Assembly (NCBI GenBank): GCA_019914995.1
Contig: CM034135.1
Location: 5,272,501-5,336,500 of the forward strand
Direction: 5' to 3'
Source: Acanthochlamys bracteata
Taxonomy: Eukaryota; Streptophyta; Magnoliopsida; Pandanales; Velloziaceae
Length of the DNA stretch: 64,000 nucleotides
A model generated the notes under the pieces. That model ran no database searches, had not been told where the DNA came from, and was given only the letters and a program-made list of their open reading frames with translations. A program made the position numbers and the translations under genes. This document shows, one piece after another, positions 1 through 12,100 of the stretch. Positions within the stretch are counted from its first letter, which is position 1. Every line of letters starts with the position of its first letter.

Positions 1-125
1 AAAGTTCAATATGTTCTACTCTCATTTGTATGGTTTTCCTTTCCTCCATCGTAGAGAACAGGCATATGTGAGTTAGTAAAACCTATCACAGCTTCTTAGA
101 TCATTGCATATTTTCCCATCTTTCT

Positions 126-3100
126 TCAAGAATTGTTCGTGAGAAGTCCCATCTCTTGAAGAATTAAGATGCACATTCTCAGCAATGTCTTTGCTTGTTC
201 ACTCTTTTCGACCTCAGCAAGGTGAGTAAGCTCAAAGCTGAACTTAATATCTTTGCGGGATTGTGGAGGAACAAGTTTGTATAGTTCCATAATCTCGAGC
301 AGGCATTCTGAAGCAGCAGTATGAACCTGTAATGGGTAAAAGAGAACTAAATATTGACCATGGGGTTGAACTACAGAGTTAATGACATATGTGGTGCACC
401 CGTGTGTCGTACTTTTGATTTCAATCAACGAGGAGTGATAATCATGTATACAACATAGCAATTGTGTTTAAGAAAATACCTGGTTTATCTTTACTGTGTG
501 GAAACATTCCACTATATTAGGTGCGACAATGTGAGATAACTAGACACATTAGATACACAGGAGTATTAGATGATAAGATGGGGAAAATAAAGACGAGCTT
601 TCTATCTAATAAGAACTTTACCTCATTCGCCAATGATATTGCCTCCTGAGAGAAAGGAGTCTCACTCAAACCAGGTCGGATTTTCGAACAAAGCTCCTTG
701 GTTGAATTAAAAGCTGATAATTTAACTGAACATGGTAGCATCAGTAACATCACTAATACAATAATGGCATAATTAAGTTGAACAATGCAGTAGATTGAAT
801 CAGAAACAGCACCTGTCCAATTAAATCCTGGTGACAGGGCACATACAAGTGTATGCACTAGGTTGTCTTTTTGTTTCAGAATATCCTGCTGATAGGCCAT
901 ACGAATACAAGATGCTAAGCAAAGCACAGCCTTATCAAGTGGCATAGAAGAATCACCCGGTTGCTCTTCCCCTGAACGACATAATTAGTGCTTGAAAATG
1001 AGTTTATGCGTGACGTATTCTGATGTGAACTTAGCCAATTAAAATGAAAATGACAGAACCCTTTTGGACAATATACTAAACCGTTGCCATTTAAGACTCA
1101 AAAGCAACCTTGTTTTTCATTCGCGTATTCTTTAAAGTTCCATTAGATGTTAGAGAAAATTGTGAGTATAGAAAAGAGAGATGATAAGAAGAGGGTTCTT
1201 ATACTAACACAACATATAGAAATCTTACTTTCATTTTTTCTCATTGTCAGTCTAAACCCTAGACTTTTTCTTTTGGTCCATGCGGCACTTAGTCACTCTG
1301 CTTGACAACTAAATCAACCTTTCTCCCAATTGTAGCTATCTAAAATTATAGGATCAGATTCCCCACACTATAACAATTAGCCAATCTCTTAAGATTAGCA
1401 TTCCCCACTTATAAACACATACTTATTCCAGCACCCAGCCAATGTAAGATTATTAAAAAGCATGGAATGTTACACCCACACTCACATCTAAGTTGATTAG
1501 TCCGTTTTTCACTTGGACACCATTACCATACCCCTCCGCTACTACCTAGACCTAAACCAACTTGGAGGTCCAACAATGTCCCCTCCAACAACATGTCGGA
1601 TGGATCCATCCCACCGGACTCTAATACTAATTGTAGCATCGGATGCTCACATTAAAACGATTGGCCAACCTCTTATGGATTACCATCTCCCACTTATAAA
1701 CACAAATCCATTCCAGCATCCAGCCAATGTGAAACTACTATAGAGTGTGAGCTTTTAAATCCACCAAATCAGAATCCACTTGGCCTAACCCAATACGAGT
1801 TGCTAGTCCACCTTCAAGTTAATTAGTCGGTTTTTCAATTTGGCACCATTTTCAGACCTCTTCGCTACTAACCCGTGCCTAGACTAACTTGGAGACCCAA
1901 TAAAGATAGCTAAAATATTTGTGGCAAAAAGGACTTATAGAAGAGAGGAACAACACTTAAAGAGAGCTTTTGGAAAAAAAAGCTTTAAAATACTTTGCTT
2001 CACTACAACCATGTTTGATGCCCAATGAGAGTTTATCACTCCTATATATTACTCCACCTCCTAAACGAATGGTGGAGATAGCTTTTATCGGACGATGGAG
2101 AATATATAGTTCAAAAAATTCTTATATAATATTCATACAAAATATCTCTACCATCCAAAATATCATTTAGGCTCAATATATTTAAGTGTTTAGAGTATTC
2201 CATCATACTTTAGACTTACCTTATGTATAAAAAAATTTGCCAAGACAAAAAGACATTTTACCAAGACAATAAGGATGAAAGAGAAGCCAAAATAACGATA
2301 CTGTGATATTCTCCACACTTATTTCACAATACTCTCATCGCGGTTGTGTAGAACTGTAATAATTTTTTTGGGATCCCAAGACTGAAAGTGCCATGACATA
2401 TGATACCGTAGAAGGTAGCATCATGCTAGTCTTCTTCTTTATGGTGGCCTTCCTTTACTTTTGGTGGCAACTTCCTTGGCTTAACTTTTTGGCAGCTTGT
2501 TCTGATGAAAAGACTCTGTCCAAAGATGCATAGCCAAAATAGTTTTGCTTTAAAATTTTACTTCATGCGACACAGGTATCAGGCACGTATTCCCTTTATC
2601 CAAAATTCATATGAAGTTGGTAAAGAAGATCGGCATGGCTTTTGCACAATCTATAAACTCCATTCCAAAAACTATTAGATAATCGTTCATATTCACAACG
2701 AAAACGTTCACAAGGCGGGACCAGTCGTCTATGGAAGCCTTCACCCCACGAGTAAGATCTAAAACTGATTTAGGCTCCGAATTGATTGTTTTTAGCTATC
2801 TTCATCCAGTCTCGTACTTAATGCCAAATCTTTTAACTTTCTTTTTTTCGAGAAAGTCGTAGATAGCCCCTGTCTTAGAAAACGTGTACCTCTTATCCAT
2901 TAATCTTTGCCATCACGTACGGTCGTTCCTTCACTTCACATGTATGCGCATCTACTTTGGCTTTGATAGAAATGGAGTGCAAAAAGCCCATCCTTACTAC
3001 TTCGTGCTGCTCATGGCTCATCTATTGTCTTAATTGAGGAAAACTTGCTTCGTTTTGGACAATCCCTGGCCAAATGTGGTTCATCATAAAAGAGACATTT

Positions 3101-6100
3101 TAAGGGTTGCTTATCGTTCCCTAAGTTATTATTGTTGCTTCCTTGACCTTTGTTAGAGCCTCCGTTCGATTTACCAAGTCGTGTGGTACATCCGTGGATT
3201 AGAGATCACCTCCCCCACCGTTATGCTCGTATTTACCATGAGGCTTATTCTTTTCGGACTGTTGAAATTCAATAAAAGACTCAGCTATAGCAATGACATA
3301 ATTAAGATCTTAGGGGCCCCTACCTTAGATCTCCAACCTTATCTATATTTGTAATCCATCCATGAAAGCAAAAAAAGGTTTCCCTTTGGGGTAAATCGGG
3401 AATCTCCAAAATTAATTCCCACAATTCCTTGAGATAGTCATTGATGTTGTCTCTATGTGCCAAACTTTTCTTACCTCGTTCTCGGTATTCACTGGATATA
3501 ATTGGCGTTTGAGTTCTCTCTTGAACTCTTCCTAAGTGGCAATTATGCAAGTCCTCTTATTTATCTCGACATGCCTACTTTTCCACCATATTTTGGGTAT
3601 CCTTAAAATAAAAAATAATATGGTCAATCTTATCCACATCCTCCGTGATGTTAGCAAACCTAAAGAGTTGCTCTAATCTCTACAAGAAATTATCAATTTT
3701 CTTTGTGTTCCTCACCTCCTTGTATTCCTTAGATTTGAAAACTTCTACCTTCGTACGAGCTGAAGTTGAGAGTAATAGTGTTAGTTCCTCCTTGTGTAAC
3801 TCCCATCTTACAAAGAGCCCGATCCTCTTTCACATCCCTCATCTCAGTAGCCAGCCAACCTTACGACCTCTTCCTTAATGGTCCCGACATCCCTCCTAAT
3901 AGCATCAATATCACCAAAGAGAACTCTTTAAGAGCCTTCCGTTGATTAGAGCATGAATCAGCCCCCGTCTTCAAGGCACTTTGTATTATCCCGCGAAGTT
4001 GTTCTCCTCTCTTATCGAGTTTCTCAATGCATTGTATACATTATCGAACTTGTGCATCCTATCGGCCATATCAAGCGCCACCTTCGAAAGCCTTGCGATT
4101 ACATCCACCATCATATCCGTAAACTTCTCCTTACGCTCTTTGGTGCCCTCGGAAGCTCTCCTTTCCATTTTCCATCCCTCAAAGGTGGTAATGTCACTAA
4201 CACTTACCATTTTCCTAAGCCAACATTTAGTTATGATACCACTTGTTACGGATCTAGACTTTTTTTCTTTTTATCCGTGCCGTACTTAGTCACAGCCTTG
4301 GCAACTAAGTTAGCGTTTCTCTCAATATGTTGCTATCTAAAATAGATAAAGAATTTGTGGCAAAAAAGACTTAAAGTAAGAGAGGAGTAACACTTAAAAG
4401 AGAGCTTTTGGAAAGAAAGCTTTACAATGCTTAGCTTAGATACAGTTCTTGCTTAATGCCCAAATGATGGTTCATTCTCTCCTATATATAGCTCCATTGC
4501 CTCCTCAACGGAGGTAGAAATTATTTTGATAGGACGGTGAAGAATATATAATCTAGAAAGTTCTTACATAATATTCATATAAAATATCTCTACATTCAAA
4601 AATATCTTTTAGGTTCAAAATATCCTAAATTTTACAGTATACTATCGAACTCTAGACCTACCTTATGTACAAGAATTTTACTAAGGCAAAAGACATCTTA
4701 CCAAAGCAAAAAGGATGCAAAGAAAATTCAAAATAACCATACCGTGACAATAAGCACAAAAAGTGAGCATCTTTAGTTCTATAATGAAGGTGTGTATCTG
4801 TAGTTCCACTAGTAGAGGTTTGAAATTAGTTCGATCGTATCGTTGTAGCGGAGGTTTGAATTTACAGTTACTACAAACTGCTATCAAATTATATTGTTCT
4901 TCAACAAAAATTCATGAGTCATGCCAAATCTACAAAGTAGATGAAACAAAATATCAACTATGGAACAGAGTATTCAAAATTAGTCACGTTCAATCTTGGA
5001 GAAATACTATTATGACGTTGACCAACTAATCTAGATAATAGTTAAGAATTTGTGGATCTCATATAAACTTTCTCTATATAGAAGCAATCCTTTACAAACT
5101 TCAAATACAGAAAGAAGAGTAAATTCCTTCCTATAAGTGTGCTTGGCTGCATATCTCCTCAAATTCAAAGATTGAGACCCTTTACATTAATCTTATGAAT
5201 ATTTTTGAGTAGCATTCATTCTTTTCCTAGCTTGAGACTCCTTTCATTAATTTTATGAATATGTTTGTGTAGCATTTGTTCTTTCCTAGCATGAGATCCT
5301 TACACCAATTTATGAATATGCTTGAATAAAACCGAATTATGGTTTGTTTTTATTTATTTATTTTTTTTTGGGAACCTGTCACTGCAGTGAGAAGGTACAA
5401 AAGATACAAATACCTTGAGCCCTCTAAGGGAACAAGGTCAAAGGTACCAAATTATGGAAAGTTACACTCCATCCTTTCGTAGTCTCAACAAAAAGACGAG
5501 AACTGAGACCACGATTCTGTATACATCCATCATTGTAAAAGGCAGCAAGTTAGAAACTACTGGTTATAGATTTGAACAAGTAATCAGACAAAAAACTCAT
5601 TCTGGTTCTGACTGCTAATAGGTAAACACCGAAGCGTTTTTAAAAAACATCGAACTGCCATTAGCGGTAAAGACTAAAGTTAATAGCACCTGACTCTTGT
5701 ATGTAGATTGATGAAGCACTTCCAAGCTTACTGACACTGGCCAGATTGCAGATTTCTTGCAACATTGGGAATACAGTGTTAAAGAATTCTGGTTTCTCAA
5801 AAGCATCAAGGACCTGAAATTGAGAGCAGATCAAGAAGCAAATAAGATCAATTCAAAACCAGAAGCAATAGGAGGAAAATTGGTTATAAACATGAGCAAA
5901 GTCTAATAAATGAAGTCAGTAGACAGAAGAATCTGGCAGTTAATCTCAAAATGACTAGTAACCTAGAACTTTACTTGCTCACCTGCTTTAAACATGAAAA
6001 AGCAGCTTCCCGGTATGATTTTATCTTTTTGGTGCATGCTGAGGATATAGCATTCAGAACAATGTCAGGTGTGCCTGGGTTTGTAGCACATATGGCAGTA

Positions 6101-9100
6101 TGACAAGATGAACATATGGAAGCAACTGCATACAAAAGAGCATCTTTTCCCTGAAAACAGAGATATGGAATTATTAACTGACAAAAAAAAAACACAAATT
6201 CAGAGACTACTATATATTAACTGAGGAGTCAATGATGCTGATCATCAAATTTTAATTATAACCAACACGTCAGACAACTAGTATCAACTGACTTAGAGAG
6301 ATGACTCTAGACTTGGCTACCTAAAATAAAATCTTCTTAATATAAGCCAAGGCTTCATGTTCTATGATAGTGTTTCTGGCACATTCAGATGAATACCTAG
6401 AGCAATGTTTCATCGTCCAAGACTTTAACTCTATTAGAACCATAGCAGAAATATCTTTTCTAATAAACTGTTAGTAACTGAACTCCAAATCAAATGGATA
6501 CACATTTCATTAATTATGTACTGACATAAGTATAAATGTAGCAGCTGTATTTCTTGTATTCAAAGGTATAAGATCAGTCCAGATATTTATTAATCAATTA
6601 TCATGTTTGAGATTCTTGTGTTACCAGTAACACAATTTTGTAAACAACAATTATCTATATGAGTAAGGGTAAAATCCTACTGGTAGGATTTAGACCCAGA
6701 TCCTATCAGTTGGATGAGTGGCGCTATATGAGTAAGATTTAGGCTCGTACACTATATGGACCATATGAGTGAGGCTGAAATCCTAAGCGTATTGTTCCAA
6801 CATCCAAATGAGAGATCCCAGCCATTGCACGTGATCAAGTGCATAAAAACATCCTAAAATGAAATTTCAGATAGTTTCAATTACATTTTAGCAACAAACC
6901 AAAAAGGATGCTTTAGAATAGCAAATTATTAGATATACATAATCCATTGATCCGATTTTACTGAGATTTAATCATATACCTAAAATTATGTTTAGAATAT
7001 CATCCTTATTTATATTTCAAAGTTTTGCTTTTCATATTGTTTTCAACTTCGATGTGTCCATTACCATTAATTATCATATACTTGATGGCATTGATGGAGT
7101 ACTACATATTAAAAATGCTTAAAATTTTTTTAAAGAATGTTTTCAAATTAAAGAACAGATCTAATGTTTCTGATCTTGCATTCGCATGCAAGAATATAAA
7201 AATCCAACTATATATATATATATATGTGTATATATATAGAGGGTGGGGAGAGAGAGAGAGAGATGCACACGTGCATGCATATCAATTTTTTAGATATTTC
7301 ATATCAGTGTCACAAACAATTCTTTCTCGTTGAATATTTCCCAAATATTAAGTCTGTGAGTATGATAGCAAAGGAGAATTCAGATAATCAACTTCAAACC
7401 AGCTCCTAATACCGCAGTCAAAGTTGGAAGAATGGTTAGCGGAAAAGGCAATTAACGCGTGTTACAACCTCCAAAGAGAAAAGTCAGTCAATTGCCTCAT
7501 TACTATTTCCTGTTCGCCCTTTCTAGTACCAAATGTAATGGCCGCCTTTTGAATACCATATATTAACAACCAGCACTTTCCATTCAAAAATATTAGAATT
7601 TCACCATACAAAAATATCGAAATACCAGAAACCTTTTCTTTTTTCCCCAAAATAATTCAGCTTTTAAGCATACCTCCCAATAGCGCCCAGGTAGCTCTTT
7701 TAGCAGGATGTTTAAGAGATTGCTGTGAAATGAAGACAGAGATTCCCCCAACACTTCACACAACTTCCCGATTGCCTTGGCCGACTGTAAGAAACAAAAA
7801 AAAAAAAAATTGGAGTAGAGCTGAAGTGCATATCGAAAGGATGTCAAAGTGTTCAAATGTATTCATCCCACTTTCAAGGATATATGACAAAAATGCTTAG
7901 GAAACAGAAAAAAGATGTAACTGCTGGCATATCATCTGAAGTAACACCTTTCTTTTACTTGCCCATGATGATGATGACATGGACTCACACAACAGAGAAA
8001 TAATCTCAGCCAAATATAACTCAGTGATGACTCTTTCACTGCTTGCAGTCTCTTCCCAAAGATCCTCAAAGAGAGTACTGATGTCCTTATCATCCTCAAA
8101 CCTACATATTAGAAGAATCTTAACTTAACATGAACATTGAAGACACACCTCAAGAAATTTAGTAAGCAGCATCTATTATATATCTCAAAAGAAACATGAC
8201 AAATCCAGAGATTGAAAAAGAATGGGGCAAAAATATCAATTAGCCAACAGGTACCATCAATGTTATAGTAGAAGACAGAACCTACAAACTCCAACAAATT
8301 CATGAGAAAATTGTCCAAAAGAAAGAATTGATGTGCTACTTTTATTACTTTTCATGTAGTAGAATGACAGCATACTAGCATATAAAAGTTTTATCTGGCT
8401 GCTTGAAAACACAAAAGGAGGTTGTTGGTGCTTTTAGTCTTCAAATTAAGTCTTTAAAGAATCTCCTGTTGTTTAACATTATCAAGCACTTGGATATGCA
8501 TAAAACAACAACTAACATTTTACTTAAGGGCTTGTTTGGTTCAAACATTGGCATCAGGTAGGAAACAGAAGAATGCATAGGCATTGGAGTCAAATGAGGG
8601 ATTCTCGAAATTGGTAGTGATAATTACTAGTTTCCTTGAAAATGAGAACAGAAGCATAGAATAATGTGGGGAATCACTGAATCCAAAATAAATGGATTTT
8701 CCACTCTTCTGTGAATGGGAAATAAACTAAGATTATGCCCTACCAAACAACTTGAATCCGAATCATCCATTCAGATTCCTACTCCTAGAAGAAAAATGTC
8801 CAAACCAGCACTAAAATACATACATAGTGGTTCTTATTCGCAATTTGCATGAGAATATACTAACTAATAATCATTTTTTTGCCATGTTAATTAGGATTGA
8901 AGTGGATGCATAATTACCAACCTGCAGGGAGTTTGATTCAGCTATCGACTTCTACTTTTCCTACCACAGATAACTTCTACATCAACATCAACCATGATGC
9001 AACTAGAGGACACAGTAAATGATGAATAGTACTTTTCCCACCCCAGATAACTTCTACATCAACCATGATGCAACTAAAGGACACAGTAAATGACGAGTAG

Positions 9101-12100
9101 TACTTTTCGTACCATAGATAACTTACTTCTACAAAGGTCTTCCTAGAAGTATACCACCAAAAAATATGAAGACAGCATACAACCTTGACACAAAATATAA
9201 CCCTCCTAACGATGCATAACGGCATCCATGAAAGAGAAAATATGGTATTGACTCAAACTAACGAGTTAATAGAACAATTAGATATCTAGTAGACAAAAAA
9301 AAATACTCTCCACCTACCTGCAAATATACATTACAGGAACAATTGATGCATAATGACCACTCAAGATATCCGCAGCAAAATCCAGGTAGTTTTTCAGAAG
9401 GATTCCGCAAGAAAACTGATAATTTCTGTCTCCCGAATGCAAAGCGGCCGTGTCACTGATCAACTTTTGGGCCTGCAAGGGGCTTGCAAACTTAATGTTT
9501 ATGGCACAAGCTGCTGCAAATGCTCGCTTTGCAGCAGAACTTTTTTCTTCCAGTACTGCATTAAAGAGGAGCTTCAATAGCATGCTTGTGTATGGTTTGA
9601 TATCACCATTTACTTTCTGTACCAACAAAGTAATGAAGTTGGCAACACCCACTCTGGAGACAAGAGTTAAAATGGAATTCAGCAGCTTAGCCCAAGTGAT
9701 AACATCAAGGAATATGATAAAGCAAAAAGTTAGTTCTAATCCAGATTTTTGCATGTATATCTCTAGATTTCCAATAAGAAAAGGGATTGCAGTTTGAATA
9801 TTTCTTTCACAGATTTTCAAAAATGACAAATGGTGTTGAATATTGTCAGGGTTGCATAATGTTGGTCCAAGGCAAAGAAAATGTCAATAATCTAAAAGAG
9901 TAAACCAGAAGCTATACATAGTGGTGAATCTGGAAATTTATCGGTAGAGAGAGGAAATATATGCTATAAATGACAAAAACAGCATATAATTATTATTTCA
10001 GAAAACTGCAAATTTTATTTCTTCTACAAAGAGAAGTATATGGTAATTACTTTTAGGAAGAGAAACCCACATAGTAGCTCCAGTTCAATATAAACCAAAA
10101 AAGTTAAGATTTGAAAATGAAGTGTTAATAAATCGATAGGATTTGTGTACATATTGTCAGTCTTTGTTATTTTACAATTCAGATTACGCAACAGAGGCTT
10201 TTTATTTTTATTCTTCATATATTGTTATGAACTTGATGCCAAAATCGTGAGAGCAAAGTGCAGGGACTGATTGAGGACATAGTATATATAGGAAAGCCTG
10301 GCACAATTTTGTAAAATCCCTGCAGTAACTGTTCGCTGGAGTCGATTGGTGACTAAATGGGTTGTGGCAATGAGTGGGGTATGATGCAAAGGTACGCCCC
10401 TACATGAGCTTCAAAGCTGCAGTCTGAGGCAATGGCCCTCACTGGCAAAAACATAGATTTGTCACTGGCTATATATATTCTGCCTGCTTACGACTAGGTT
10501 TGAAGTCTGAAACCATGAAAATGAATAATAGCGAATGTAGAGATTCAATTTGATTGGAACAATTTAACTGTTGACAAAAGCACCTATATTTTGATGTGTA
10601 ACTATTGCCAACATAAACTATCTTAAGCTGAACCAAGAGGCAATAGTTGTTTTGTCCAACTCAGATGTCACGATAGACGAATCACTTCATTCATATGAGT
10701 AGTAGATAACGTATAGAAGACAAAGCGACAGTTGCATGTCTAGTGTTAGGAGGTTCTAGTGCATCACATACCTAGTATTTAGTCCAACACCAGATCGGAC
10801 CAATTGGCCTAGACGTGGAACCAAATGAGTCAAGGAATCTGTGTCAACAACTTTCAAGCAGAAATCAAGAGTCTCCCACATAGGGGAGTCCTTAGCAACA
10901 GCTATTCGCAGATTTTCAAGTTTCTGTGTCTGGATTCCAACATTAGCTGCATGCAACTGATTGTTCCAGCAAGCAAAGTACAAAGAGCAAATTAGAAAAG
11001 AAAATTTGTAAATAGTAGTGACACAACCAGTTTCCTTCAGATCGTCATTACAGCACAATTCTGATACAGGAGAAGTAAGAAGTGAAATGGGTATAAACAC
11101 TTAAAAGGAACAAACCTCAACATAATTAAGTCTTTGATCTTCAAGACTCGATAAGGACTCCAGCATGCAACAAATGAGGTCAGGTAGATGGGGACGAATT
11201 GCAATTCCAGCACCCTGAGTTAGATATAATTATTTAATCAACTTTTAATCATTTGCTCAAAACTTGAGAAAAAAAGTTTAAAAAAGAAGAAAAAGATATT
11301 TATGATTTAAAGTTTCGACATCTACAGCTTAACAAAACTGCAGACACTTCCTTTTGAAAACTATCATCCCAGTCTCTTGATCTTATACGAAACAGACTGA
11401 TCCCTGAGTATAAAATCACCTTGACCAAACCTTATGCCTAGAGTAGCAGCAGAAGAGCGTAGTGTTTAGAACTGCCTAGAACAACAACAAAGGGCTCTCA
11501 AGGAGAAGGGGGACAATCTTCTTTCCTCTTTCTCTTTGTATTTACAGGCAGTGTAGTGTTTAGACAGAAATTTTGTTTTTAAGTGTCGTTGCAACCAGGG
11601 ATTATAAGAATTTCTACTAACAGCTATATGTTAATTCATATAAAGGTTCAGATAGACTACTATTGCCAAGAAAATAGGCTGATCATAAGAAGGTGACCTT
11701 CTTATTGATCTACAAGTATATACACTATAAACCTATACATAATCTCTTAACCGGCTTTACAAGCAGAAATCTATATAATATAATTATAAAACATAACTAC
11801 TACCCAAGGTACCTGTACTTGCAGTCTCAGGAAGTATCTAATCTACTCAGCTTGCACTGATTTCTATAGAGAACTTTTTAAACATTCTATTACAAATGGA
11901 CTACGAATAAAAGAAAGAGAGCTCTGTCAACAGCACATGCAGATCAAAATTGCTTCTACTCTCAATGAAAGAAAGGCAAGAACCGAACTTTGCCATGTAC
12001 TAACTTTTGCAAGCTTCATGACCAAATCAATAGAAGCCTTCTGTATGCTTGCTACTTTACTGACTATACCCTCAATGAGTAAGAATGGCAACACAATATC

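Larger units (their letters stand above)
1245..4749 (-). mobile_element. Old Ty3/gypsy LTR element in ECM29 intron 31 (fossil)
   Basis: Two diverged direct repeats, about 4244-4749 and 1245-2308 (the latter enlarged by a nested insertion), bracket an internal region. Read on the minus strand, the 5' LTR is followed by a tRNA-Met-type primer site, a gag-like region from about 4210 to 3060 (a retroviral-gag-like stretch with ILEIPDLPQRE near 3400-3470, then a nucleocapsid-knuckle-like stretch near 3090) and a protease-like region around 2640-2720. I see no reverse transcriptase or integrase, so this is an internally deleted or non-autonomous copy. It is broken at many places. The poor match between its LTRs suggests an old insertion. 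It lies in the same orientation as ECM29 and accounts for most of the gene's largest intron. Confidence 0.8.
126..11214 (-). other. ECM29: ECM29 coding exons 25-35 (C-terminal third)
   Basis: Exons: 11116-11214, 10772-10956, 9318-9653, 7948-8101, 7674-7784, 5983-6150, 5690-5813, 813-971, 622-725, 480-539 and 126-326. Recognisable segments are EEKSSAAKRAFAAACAINIK (exon 27), ERVITELYLAEIISLLCESM (exon 28), AIGKLCEVLGESLSSFHSNL (exon 29), GKDALLYAVASICSSCHTAI (exon 30), CALSPGFNWT (exon 32), NIVECFHTVKINQ (the 60-nt exon 34) and VEKSEQAKTLLR near the stop. Intron 31 (972-5689) is the largest in the gene at 4.7 kb because it contains an LTR retrotransposon. The TGA at 126-128 fits the length of known homologues, so the C-terminus lies inside the window. 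Confidence 0.87.

Noticed and set aside
5355-5620. T-rich start followed by a transcript-like segment in intron 31, possible LINE or SINE tail
   Set aside because: No reverse-transcriptase frame, no target duplication and no known tail sequence; not enough to call.
6660-6830. Repeated ATATGAGTAAG/ATATGAGTGAG phrases and a short AAATCCTAC/GTAGGATTT hairpin
   Set aside because: May be the remnant of a small repeat, but no termini or second copy define it; the hairpin arms are only about 9 bp.
9450-9797. A 115-residue open frame on the plus strand, and a similar one at 11937-12272
   Set aside because: Both lie exactly opposite ECM29 exons (27 and 24) and have no resemblance to known proteins; they are antisense shadows of conserved exons.
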